Shown: piece by piece, positions 9,627 to 18,189 of the stretch
How positions within the stretch are numbered: the first letter of the stretch is position 1
Layout of the letters: the number at the start of each line of letters is the position of its first letter
Source of the DNA: Actinomycetes bacterium
GTDB lineage: Bacteria; Actinomycetota; Acidimicrobiia; Acidimicrobiales; Ilumatobacteraceae
Length of the DNA stretch: 64,000 nt
Direction: 5' to 3'
Assembly (NCBI GenBank): GCA_021414085.1
Contig: JAIOPC010000014.1
Location: 620,001-684,000 of the forward strand
Translations under genes and position numbers: made by a program
The notes under the pieces: generated by a model
Told to the model about the DNA's origin: nothing
Seen by the model: the letters and a program-made list of their open reading frames with translations, nothing else
Databases searched by the model: none

Positions 9627-11117
9627 TCAGGTGCCCGATGAAATGGGAACGTACAGAGTCATGCCGCCAAGATCTTCGCGTTTATACGAATCCTGCGGCA
9701 AGTAGAAGCAGCTCGGGTCGTGGTCGCCTGGAGGAAACAAGAATGCGACCGACTCAGGCGGTGCCTGTTGAACAAGAATCTGCGAACTGGGGAATCTGAC
9801 GGTGTAGGGATGGCACGAGATCGCCGTCCTGATTTCCCGGTCCGTGCGGTACTCGATCGGGAGCACAAACCAGTAGTAACCGGCAAGCAACTCGATGTCG
9901 AGTTCGTCGAGTCGGTTGATCACGCGATCCTGCCAAGCATTCGGGTCACCCGAATCGAAGCCCTGTTGGCGGTCGAGGAACGGGATTGCCGTGATACCAA
10001 CCCACAGCACAGCAGCACCGGCGATTGCGGCGACGGTGCTCCGCAGACTCCACGTCGACATCACTCGTGTCGCAGCCGTACCAAGGGCGATCGCCATCAG
10101 CGCAAACGGAATGATGGCGTACCTGCCGTCGTCGGAGAAAATGAGGGGCGGCATCAAGGCCATCAGCGGGAAACAGGCGATCAATCCTGCAGGCACGATC
10201 CACCGACTCGGCCGACGCGCGGATGTCGCCAGCATCACGCATCCGGCCACGACGCCAAGCAGGATCGCGACGAACAGTCCGATCGAGAGGGCTCTGTTGA
10301 ACACCCAACGACCATCGAGAGTGAGCAGGCCCAGGCCGCGTGGAAGCAGCTTGGTGAAGAAGCCGGTGAAGCGATCTGAGTAGGTGCCGGGGAAGGTGCC
10401 GGTCTTCTGCAGTGACGGCCATCCATTCATCGCGTTCCATGCGATGAACGGCCCGTTCGCCGTGACCGCGGCGGCGACGGCCGGCAACCACCAGCGGCGT
10501 AAGTCGCGACGATGCACGAATGCCGCGACGCACACCACCGGAAGTAGCACAGTGGCGAACATTGGGTGCACGTAGAACCCGAGACCAGCGAGGAAGCCGA
10601 CAAGGGCCGATTGTCGAATTGTTGGCTCGACCTGATCCGCCGCGATCGCTGTCGCCCACACCGTGCCAGCGGCGACCGCGAGAGCCAGCGCGTAGCCCAT
10701 GTAGGCGAGAGTGCTCAGCAGCAGCAGACCACCGGGTGCCAACCACACGAGCGCGGATGCAAGCGCTGCCGACCGACGGTCGACAAGGCGACGGGTTGCC
10801 CCGAAGGTTGCCGCAGCCGCAACTGCCCACATGCCCACGAACAGCCATTTGAGGACCGCCACGCTGCCATCGGCAAAGTTCAGGATTGGACTGAACAGGT
10901 ACGCATCGAGGACAGCGGTGTAGGACTGACCGGCGATCACCACAGGCAGGCGTCCATCGCGAATCGCGGCGAGGGAGTGCAAACCCGACGATGCTTCATC
11001 GGCGTTGAACGCGCCAAAGACCGAATCCATCACGACGACTCGCAGGGCCACACCAATGGTGATCAGCACACAGCCAAGCGCCGCGATGCACAGCCACTTC
11101 TTGGTCGACTGAGTCAT
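9627..11117 (-). CDS. Polytopic membrane protein, GT39/ArnT-like glycosyltransferase
   Basis: Many hydrophobic segments; FGAFNADEASSGLHSLAAIRDGRLPVVIAGQSYTAVLDAYLFSP. Start MTQSTKKWLC at 11117. Confidence 0.65.
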   Translation of the reverse strand: MTQSTKKWLCIAALGCVLITIGVALRVVVMDSVFGAFNADEASSGLHSLAAIRDGRLPVVIAGQSYTAVLDAYLFSPILNFADGSVAVLKWLFVGMWAVAAAATFGATRRLVDRRSAALASALVWLAPGGLLLLSTLAYMGYALALAVAAGTVWATAIAADQVEPTIRQSALVGFLAGLGFYVHPMFATVLLPVVCVAAFVHRRDLRRWWLPAVAAAVTANGPFIAWNAMNGWPSLQKTGTFPGTYSDRFTGFFTKLLPRGLGLLTLDGRWVFNRALSIGLFVAILLGVVAGCVMLATSARRPSRWIVPAGLIACFPLMALMPPLIFSDDGRYAIIPFALMAIALGTAATRVMSTWSLRSTVAAIAGAAVLWVGITAIPFLDRQQGFDSGDPNAWQDRVINRLDELDIELLAGYYWFVLPIEYRTDREIRTAISCHPYTVRFPSSQILVQQAPPESVAFLFPPGDHDPSCFYLPQDSYKREDLGGMTLYVPISSGT

Positions 11118-11125
11118 GCGTGAAT

Positions 11126-13855
11126 TCAGACGATTGCGGGGTTGGATGCTTCGGGGTCGATGCCGTATTGCTCCATCGCCGCGTGTAGCTCGGCGGGGCC
11201 GGACAACCCTTCGGCGGCCAGCGCGCCGAGCACGGCCAACACCACATGGCCGGTATCGACCTCGAAGAAGTGACGCAATGCTTCGCGTGTGTCGCTGCGG
11301 CCCATGCCATCGGTTCCCAGCGGCACGAAGGTGCGGCCGGGTAGGAAGCGTGCGACCTGTTCCGGCACGATCTTCATGAAGTCGGTAACCGCGACGATCG
11401 GGCCTTTCGCCTCTGCGAGCAACTCGGTCACTAACGGCACACGTGCCGGGTTGCTGGGGTGCATTCGGTTCCAACGTTCGGCAGCGAGCGCGTCTTCGCG
11501 CAACGCCTTGTATGAAGTCGCCGACCACAGCTCGACACCGATACCGAGCTTGGCGAGCTCCTCGGCTGCAGCGTGCGCCGCGCCTTGCGCCGACCCGCTG
11601 AACAGCACGGTCGCGTGGCGCAGCATCTCGGGCGGCGCGGGCTTCCAGCGATAAAGGCCGCGCACGATGTGTGCCGGGTCGAGCTCGGCTGGCATCGCTG
11701 GCATCGGATAGTTCTCGTTGTACAGCGTGAGGTAGTAGAAGACGTCGCGATCAAGGCCGGCGGTGCGTTCCTCGTCGGTGCCATACATGCGGGTGATGCC
11801 TGCCTGAATGATCGCCGCCACCTCAAACGCAAAGGCGGGGTCGTAGGCCTGGCACGGCGGCACGGTGCTGGCCAACACCAGCGAGTGCCCGTCTTGGTGT
11901 TGCAAGCCTTCGCCCGCCAACGTCGTGCGACCAGCGGTCGCGCCCAGCAAGAAGCCGCGCACTCGTGCGTCGGCCGCTTGCCAAATCAAGTCGCCGACGC
12001 GCTGAAAACCGAACATGGAATAGAAGGTGTAGAAGGGAATCGTCGGAACGCCGCGAGTGGCGTACGCCGAGCCAGCGGCGATAAAGCTGGCCAGCGAGCC
12101 AGCTTCGGTGATGCCTTCTTCCAGAATCTGTCCCTGTGCACTCTCGCTGTAGCTCAGCAACATGTCGTGGTCGACGGGCTGATACTTCTGGCCCTGCGAG
12201 GCGTAGATCTTCAACTCGGGGAACAGCGAGTCCATACCGAAGGTGCGGCCCTCGTCGGGGATGATCGGTACGACGTATTGGCCGATGTTCTCGTCGCGCG
12301 CCAAGTTGCGCAATAGGCGAGTGAAGCCCATCGTCGTGCTGACTGCCTGATTCGCAGAACCCTTGCGCAGTTCCTCGAAGGTGGTGTCGAGCGGCAAGCC
12401 GACGACCTTGCGCGGCCGCACGATGCGCTTGGGAATGCTGCCGCCGAGTGCCCGGCGGCGTTCCATCATGTACTGGAACTCGACGCTGTCGCGCGACGGG
12501 CGGAAGTAGGGGAGCGCATCGTCGGCGAACGCCGAGTCGGGGATTTCGTCGTGCAGGTGCAGTCGGTCGCGCAACGCCATCAGCTGCGTCTCGTTCATCT
12601 TCTTGATCTGGTGCGTCGAGTTGCGGCCCTCGATTTCCGGGCCGAGCGTCCAGCCCTTGATCGTCTTGCACAGCAACACGGTGGGTGCACCGGAGCCGAG
12701 GTTCTCGGTTGCTGCCTTGTACGCGGCATAGAGCTTGCGATAGTCGTGGCCACCGCGCGGCAGGTTGAGTAGATCGTCGTCGCTAAGATGCGCGACTAGC
12801 TGGCGCAGGCGCGGATCCGGGCCGAAGAAGTCGTCGCGAATGTAGGCGCCGTTCTCGACGCTGTAGCGCTGGAACTGTCCGTCGACCGTGGTGTTCAACT
12901 GATTCAGCAGCACGCCGTCTTTGTCGTTGGCGAGCAGCGCGTCCCACTTGCTGCCGAGAATGACTTTGATCACGTTCCAGCCGGCCCCGCGGAAGACGGC
13001 TTCCAGTTCTTGGATGATCTTGCCGTTGCCGCGCACCGGGCCATCGAGGCGCTGCAGGTTGCAGTTGACCACGAACACCAGGTTGTCGAGCTTCTCGCGA
13101 CTGGCGAGCGTGATGGCGCCGAGTGTCTCCGGTTCGTCGCATTCGCCGTCGCCTAGGAACGCCCACACGCGGCTGCCGGTGGTGTCGTCGAGTTGGCGGT
13201 TGAGCAGGTAGCGGTTGAAGCGCGCGTGGTACAGCGCGCTGATCGGGCCGAGACCCATGCTGACCGTCGGGAACTCCCAGAAGTCGGGCATCAGGCGCGG
13301 GTGGGGGTAGCTGCTGAGGCCAGCGCCGCCGCGACCGATCTCGCGCCGGAACTGTTCCAGGTCGGATTCGTGCAGTCGCCGCTCGAGGAAGGCGCGCGCG
13401 TAGATGCCTGGCGTCGCGTGACCCTGGAAGTAGATGTGGTCGCCGGCGTTGCCGTCGTCCTTGCCACGGAAGAAGTGGTTGAACCCGATCTCGTACAGGC
13501 TTGCCGAGCTGGCGAACGTGCTGAGGTGGCCGCCGATGCCTTCTTCGTGCTTGTTCGCGCGCACCACCATCATCGCTGCGTTCCAGCGCACGAACGCCCG
13601 GATACGACGCTCGATGTATTCGTCGCCGGGGAACCACGGCTCGGCTTCGCGCGGAATCGTGTTGACGTACGGCGTGCTCACGGTTGCCGGGAAGCTGACC
13701 TGCGCCTCGTTCGCGTGCTCGAGCAACTTGCCGAGCAGGAACCTGGCGCGCGTCTTGCCCTGAATCTCGATGACGGCATCGAGGCTTTCCATCCACTCCT
13801 CGGTCTCGCCAGGGTCGCTGTCGGGGAGTTGGTTGACGTAGCCGTCGAAGATCAT
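11126..13855 (-). CDS. aceE: Pyruvate dehydrogenase E1 component, homodimeric type
   Basis: 909 aa; GHIYFQGHATPGIYARAFLERRL-like region, FLGDGECDEPETLGAI thiamine-PP motif, IIPDEGRTFGMDSLFPELKIYASQGQKYQPVDH. Confidence 0.95.
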   Translation of the reverse strand: MIFDGYVNQLPDSDPGETEEWMESLDAVIEIQGKTRARFLLGKLLEHANEAQVSFPATVSTPYVNTIPREAEPWFPGDEYIERRIRAFVRWNAAMMVVRANKHEEGIGGHLSTFASSASLYEIGFNHFFRGKDDGNAGDHIYFQGHATPGIYARAFLERRLHESDLEQFRREIGRGGAGLSSYPHPRLMPDFWEFPTVSMGLGPISALYHARFNRYLLNRQLDDTTGSRVWAFLGDGECDEPETLGAITLASREKLDNLVFVVNCNLQRLDGPVRGNGKIIQELEAVFRGAGWNVIKVILGSKWDALLANDKDGVLLNQLNTTVDGQFQRYSVENGAYIRDDFFGPDPRLRQLVAHLSDDDLLNLPRGGHDYRKLYAAYKAATENLGSGAPTVLLCKTIKGWTLGPEIEGRNSTHQIKKMNETQLMALRDRLHLHDEIPDSAFADDALPYFRPSRDSVEFQYMMERRRALGGSIPKRIVRPRKVVGLPLDTTFEELRKGSANQAVSTTMGFTRLLRNLARDENIGQYVVPIIPDEGRTFGMDSLFPELKIYASQGQKYQPVDHDMLLSYSESAQGQILEEGITEAGSLASFIAAGSAYATRGVPTIPFYTFYSMFGFQRVGDLIWQAADARVRGFLLGATAGRTTLAGEGLQHQDGHSLVLASTVPPCQAYDPAFAFEVAAIIQAGITRMYGTDEERTAGLDRDVFYYLTLYNENYPMPAMPAELDPAHIVRGLYRWKPAPPEMLRHATVLFSGSAQGAAHAAAEELAKLGIGVELWSATSYKALREDALAAERWNRMHPSNPARVPLVTELLAEAKGPIVAVTDFMKIVPEQVARFLPGRTFVPLGTDGMGRSDTREALRHFFEVDTGHVVLAVLGALAAEGLSGPAELHAAMEQYGIDPEASNPAIV

Positions 13856-13903
13856 CGTGGCATTCTGCCACCGCCATCGACCACCGCCTACGCTGCCGTG
13901 CCA

Positions 13904-14341
13904 ATGGCGAGCTCAACAGTCACGACAGTGTTTACCGACGGGGCATGTTCGGGTAATCCGGGTCGCGGTGGCTGGGCGTGGGCAGTTGCCCCCGAGGGAG
14001 CGCTGTATGGCTCAGGTGGTGCCGCGCACACGACGAACCAACGCATGGAGCTGCAGGCGGTATTGGAAGCGCTGCGGTCACTGCCCGGAGATCTGATCAT
14101 CGTCAGCGACAGCACGTACGTCGTGCACTGCTTCCGCGACCGCTGGTGGGTGAAGTGGCTAGCCAATGGATGGAAGAACTCGCAGCGGCAACCCGTCGCC
14201 AACGTCGACATTTGGGAGCCATTGATCGCGCTGGTACAAGAACGCCAACCCGAGTTCCGCTGGGTTAAAGGCCACAGCGGCGACCCAATGAACGACCTGG
14301 TCGACGCGTTGGCCGTGGCCGCGGCGTCAACCGCGAAGTGA
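13904..14341 (+). CDS. rnhA: Ribonuclease HI
   Basis: VFTDGACSGNPGRGGWAW; NQRMELQAVLEAL; VSDSTYVV; WVKGHSGDPMND. ATG at 13904. Confidence 0.92.
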   Translation: MASSTVTTVFTDGACSGNPGRGGWAWAVAPEGALYGSGGAAHTTNQRMELQAVLEALRSLPGDLIIVSDSTYVVHCFRDRWWVKWLANGWKNSQRQPVANVDIWEPLIALVQERQPEFRWVKGHSGDPMNDLVDALAVAAASTAK

Positions 14342-14455
14342 CGAGCCACACGAAGTGACGCGCTCAGTCATCAAATCTCTGCAACGGCGCGTCAGTTCGG
14401 GCATGTTTGGGCCATCGCGGTGAACTTCATCAGCTGACGGATATGGTCCGACGAC

Positions 14456-15391
14456 ATGACCAACTCGCCCCTGATGGGCGGCGTTGGTGACGTTGCAGCC
14501 TCGCACCATGCCGCCATTTCGCGTTCCCAGGCTGTCGCTTCGGGTCTAGGAACCCCGCAAATTCGTCGAGAGCTGAAGCGCAGCACACTTCGCGTTGGAG
14601 CACCCAACGTGTTTCTCGTGCACGGCGCTCCAACCACTTGGCACCAGGCGTTGATGGCCGCAACGCTGACTGCGAACGGAGCGGGAATCGCGTCGTACCG
14701 CGCTGCCGCGCGACTTCACGGACTTGACGGCTTCACTGCCGACCTGATCGAGGTGACAGTTCCGCGAGGTCGGCGCGTCCGAGTTCCGGACGCGATCGTG
14801 CATCAGGGGTTTGTTCCGGACACGCACCGTGTTGAGATCGATGGAATCCCGTGCACATCGCTTGCGCGCACGCTCATCGATCTGGCGCAGGTTGTGACCA
14901 CCCTCGAATTGGAGAGGGCGCTCGACGACTTCCAGCGCAGGGGCTACAGCCTGACGTGGCTCGAGCAAATGGCGACTGAACTACATCGTCCTGGCCAACG
15001 AGGCACGAAGTTGGTGTTGGCAGAGGTAGCGCAGCGGCGGACCTCAGGTGTCGTTCGTGGCTCTTGGTTCGAGAAGCTGATCGAGCTGGCGATCGCGTCG
15101 CCGAACCTTCCGCCCCTGATACAGCAGCACGTCATTCGGACGGAGGACGGTGACTTCATCGCGCAAGTGGACCTCGCGTTTCCGTCCGTGCGTCTCGGCA
15201 TAGAAGCGCACAGCCGCTCGTTCCATACCGGCACACATCGCGAGGTCATCGACCAGCGGCGCGAGAACCGGGCAATCGCGGAAGGCTGGCAGTTCTCGTA
15301 CTTGGGTTGGGCGGATCGCAAGTCGCCGGCACAGGCGCGGGCATTTCTCGAGAAGGTCGTCGCGCGTCGTCGACGAGATCTTGGTTGCTAG
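14456..15391 (+). CDS. AbiEi/DUF559-like (Vsr-fold endonuclease-like) protein
   Basis: N-terminal winged-helix-like region (ISRSQAVASGLGTPQIRRELKRSTLRVGAPNVFLVHGAP), C-terminal FIAQVDLAFPSVRLGIEAHSRSFH; organisation like 41090-42022. Confidence 0.65.
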   Translation: MTNSPLMGGVGDVAASHHAAISRSQAVASGLGTPQIRRELKRSTLRVGAPNVFLVHGAPTTWHQALMAATLTANGAGIASYRAAARLHGLDGFTADLIEVTVPRGRRVRVPDAIVHQGFVPDTHRVEIDGIPCTSLARTLIDLAQVVTTLELERALDDFQRRGYSLTWLEQMATELHRPGQRGTKLVLAEVAQRRTSGVVRGSWFEKLIELAIASPNLPPLIQQHVIRTEDGDFIAQVDLAFPSVRLGIEAHSRSFHTGTHREVIDQRRENRAIAEGWQFSYLGWADRKSPAQARAFLEKVVARRRRDLGC

Positions 15392-15411
15392 CGCGTCGTA
15401 TTGTCGGAACG

Positions 15412-15645
15412 ATGGCTGTCGAGTTCTCGGTGCTGACCTTGTCGGATGATGACGACACACTCGATGACTTCCTCTGCAACAACGAGTGGCCGTTCCACGC
15501 TCTCCGGCAGCTGACGAGCGACGACCTCGCTGCGATCGAGTTTCGCGAAGCCTGGGGGAGCGACGGCGGCCCGCGATTCGACACTCTGATCTACGGAATC
15601 CTCCGCGGCGAATGGGCTGCGACGGCGCAAAATCCGACGATCTGA
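15412..15645 (+). CDS. Short hypothetical protein; weak resemblance to the N-terminus of GNAT acetyltransferases
   Basis: 77 aa; DDDTLDDFLCNNEWPFH resembles the GNAT 'FL...eWPFH' N-terminus but no acetyl-CoA-binding motif follows. Confidence 0.4.
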   Translation: MAVEFSVLTLSDDDDTLDDFLCNNEWPFHALRQLTSDDLAAIEFREAWGSDGGPRFDTLIYGILRGEWAATAQNPTI

Positions 15646-15748
15646 CGCGCCTCCTGAGGCTGTGGGGCGTTCGGCGCGCCAGTTCGCCGGACGCGTCACT
15701 TCGGCCCGGATGCGGCGGTACGAAACCCTCGGACGTATCGTCGTCGGA

Positions 15749-16525
15749 ATGGATATCAACGGAGTCAGCGCAATCGTGACAGGTGGTGCCTCGGGCATCG
15801 GAGCGGCGGCGGCCCGCATGCTTGCCGCGAAGGGCGCCAAGGTCGTGGTCGCCGACTTGCAGGAGGATAAGGGCAAGGCGCTGGCCGACGAGATCGGTGG
15901 CGCGTTCTGCAAGGTCGACGTGACCAACACCGACGACATCATCAGCGCCGTCGAAATGGCCAAGGACATGGGTCCACTGCGCGTGCTGGTCAACTCGGCC
16001 GGCATCGGGTGGGCGCAACGAACGGTCGGCAAGGACGGCACGTACGACTCAGCGGCGAATCTCGACGCATTCAAGAAGGTTGTCGCCATCAACCTCGTTG
16101 GCAGCTTCGACTGCATCCGTATCGCAGCAACGGCAATGAGCACCACCGAGCCGCTGGAGTACGGCGAGCGCGGTGCGATCGTCAATATCGCTTCGGTCGC
16201 GGCGTTCGACGGCCAGATCGGCCAAGCCAGCTACTCCGCATCGAAGGGTGGCGTGGTGGGGATGACGCTGCCGATCGCACGCGACCTTGCAGCCATCGGC
16301 GTGCGCGTCAACACGGTTGCCCCCGGCCTGATCGATACGCCGATCTACGGCCAGGGCGACGCGAGCGAAGCATTCAAGAGCAACCTGCAGAAAGGCGTGC
16401 TGTTCCCGCAGCGCCTTGGCACGCAGGAAGAGCTGGCTTCGGTGATCGTTGAGTGCGTCACGAACAGCTACTTGAACGCCGAGACAATTCGCGTCGACGG
16501 TGGCATTCGGATGCCACCGAAGTAG
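15749..16525 (+). CDS. SDR family NAD(P)-dependent oxidoreductase (3-hydroxyacyl-CoA dehydrogenase type 2-like)
   Basis: AIVTGGASGIGAAAARML; NSAGIGWAQRT; SYSASKGGVVGMTLPIARDLA. Confidence 0.9.
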   Translation: MDINGVSAIVTGGASGIGAAAARMLAAKGAKVVVADLQEDKGKALADEIGGAFCKVDVTNTDDIISAVEMAKDMGPLRVLVNSAGIGWAQRTVGKDGTYDSAANLDAFKKVVAINLVGSFDCIRIAATAMSTTEPLEYGERGAIVNIASVAAFDGQIGQASYSASKGGVVGMTLPIARDLAAIGVRVNTVAPGLIDTPIYGQGDASEAFKSNLQKGVLFPQRLGTQEELASVIVECVTNSYLNAETIRVDGGIRMPPK

Positions 16526-16539
16526 ATCCGTCCGGCAAG

Positions 16540-17001
16540 TCAGTCCGGTTGCGGTTGATCTAGTTGTGACCGAACCGCGGCAAAGCATTCGGCGACACTG
16601 CGCACGCCATCGGCGCCGAGCGGCTTGATGAAGTGTCGGCGCACGCTGGCGACATGATCCGGCGCGGCGGCTTCAATCTTTTTGCGTCCGGAGGCGGTGA
16701 GCGACGCGTACATCACGCGCCGATCGCCGGGGCAGGCCGCGCGCCCGACCCAGCCTTGGCGCACCATGCCATCGAGCCGGCGAGTCAGCCCACTTGGCGA
16801 CAGTTTCAGCGCGTCCGCCAAGTCGCACATGCGCAGCCGATTGTCTTCGGCTTCCGACAGGTAGACCAGCACTTGATAGTCGCCCATGGTGAGACCGTGC
16901 GGAGCGAGATCAGCCTCGAACGCCGCCGTGAGCTCGGGGACCGTGCTGATGAAGTTGCGCCACGCCACCTGTTCACGCGCGGTGAGCCACGTAGTACCCA
17001 T
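16540..17001 (-). CDS. MarR family transcriptional regulator
   Basis: TMGDYQVLVYLSEAEDNRLRMCDLADALKLSPSGLTRRLDGMVRQGWVGRAACPGDRRVMYASLTASGRK. Confidence 0.93.
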   Translation of the reverse strand: MGTTWLTAREQVAWRNFISTVPELTAAFEADLAPHGLTMGDYQVLVYLSEAEDNRLRMCDLADALKLSPSGLTRRLDGMVRQGWVGRAACPGDRRVMYASLTASGRKKIEAAAPDHVASVRRHFIKPLGADGVRSVAECFAAVRSQLDQPQPD

Positions 17002-17037
17002 GACGCCAGCCTACCAACGGTGTTGCGTAGGAAATAG

Positions 17038-17049
17038 TTGCGATCGCAA
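17038..17049. promoter_or_regulatory. Perfect 12-bp palindrome TTGCGATCGCAA, candidate MarR operator
   Basis: In the marR-yceI divergent intergenic region; extends as TA-n-TTGCGATCGCAA-n-TA. Confidence 0.6.
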
Positions 17050-17061
17050 ATACGTTCGGAT

Positions 17062-17093
17062 AGGTTAATTGTTGTCCCCACAACAATTGACCT
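17062..17093. promoter_or_regulatory. Long palindrome AGGTTAATTGTTGT-cccc-ACAACAATTGACCT, candidate MarR operator
   Basis: 14-bp arms with one mismatch, 4-nt spacer, 16 bp upstream of the YceI ATG. Confidence 0.7.
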
Positions 17094-17109
17094 AACAAAG
17101 GAGTTCGCC

Positions 17110-17652
17110 ATGAGCGATCTAAAAGCACTCACACCCGGAACCTGGACGGTCGACGCCAGTCATTCGAACATTGGTTTCACTGCTCGCCACTTGATGGTTG
17201 CCAAGGTGCGCGGCAAGTTCACCGACTTCACTGGCGCCATCGAAGTTGCCAGCGATCCGTTGCTGTCAACAGTCAATGCCACCGTTGAAGCCAAGTCGAT
17301 CGACACGGGCGACGAGGGCCGCGACACCCACCTGCGCAGTGCCGACTTCTTCGATGTCGACAACAACAAGCAGTGGACGCTGGTCAGCACCGGCATCAAG
17401 GCTGCGGGGAGCAACTACGTTCTCAGCACCAACCTCACCATCAAGGGCGTCACCAAGCCCGTCGACTTCGCACTCGAATTCGAGGGCGTTGTACAAGATC
17501 CGTGGGGCAACACCAAGGCCGGTTTCACCGCCGAGGCCGAGATCAATCGCAAGGATTGGGGCCTCGAGTGGAACGTCGCTCTTGAAACCGGTGGTGTGTT
17601 GGTCGGCGAGAAGGTAAAGATCGTTCTCGAAATCGAAGCACTCAAGTCGTGA
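17110..17652 (+). CDS. YceI family protein
   Basis: LTPGTWTVDASHSNIGFTARHLMVAKVRGKFTDFTGAIEVA; LTIKGVTKPVDFALEFEG. Confidence 0.93.
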   Translation: MSDLKALTPGTWTVDASHSNIGFTARHLMVAKVRGKFTDFTGAIEVASDPLLSTVNATVEAKSIDTGDEGRDTHLRSADFFDVDNNKQWTLVSTGIKAAGSNYVLSTNLTIKGVTKPVDFALEFEGVVQDPWGNTKAGFTAEAEINRKDWGLEWNVALETGGVLVGEKVKIVLEIEALKS

Positions 17653-17694
17653 TCCAAGAGTCCTGATCCGGATGCCCGGAGGAAGCGAGCAGCT

Positions 17695-18165
17695 ATGTCC
17701 ATCAAACGACTGAACCATGCAGTGCTGTATGTGCGCGACGCGAAAGCGTCAGCGGCGTTCTACACCGACGTGCTCGACTTCGCGGTCGCAGCTGACATGG
17801 GCGGCAAAGCTATCTTCCTCCGGGCCGACGGCTCCGACAACGATCACGACCTTGGCCTGTTCTCGGTCGGTGAACGCGGTGTGCCGGCGCACTCGGTTGG
17901 GCTGTATCACTTGGCATGGCAAGTGCACACGCTCGAAGAGTTGGTCGCGCTGCGTGCTCGGCTAGTCGAGGCTGGCGCTTTGGTCGGCGAGAGCGACCAC
18001 GGTGTGAGCAAGAGCCTGTACGCGCACGACGTCGATGGCATCGAATTCGAAATCATGTGGGCTGTGCCCCGCGCCGACTGGCCGGCCGACATTGGGACCA
18101 AGCACCTCGACCTGCAGGCAGCGTTAACGCGCTGGCCGCAGATGGATACCGCCACCCACAACTGA
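17695..18165 (+). CDS. VOC family protein (glyoxalase/extradiol dioxygenase-like)
   Basis: LNHAVLYVRDAKASAAFYTDVLDF; LYHLAWQV; DVDGIEFEIMW. Confidence 0.85.
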   Translation: MSIKRLNHAVLYVRDAKASAAFYTDVLDFAVAADMGGKAIFLRADGSDNDHDLGLFSVGERGVPAHSVGLYHLAWQVHTLEELVALRARLVEAGALVGESDHGVSKSLYAHDVDGIEFEIMWAVPRADWPADIGTKHLDLQAALTRWPQMDTATHN

Positions 18166-18189
18166 TAGAACACACCTTCTGTGCAGCCG

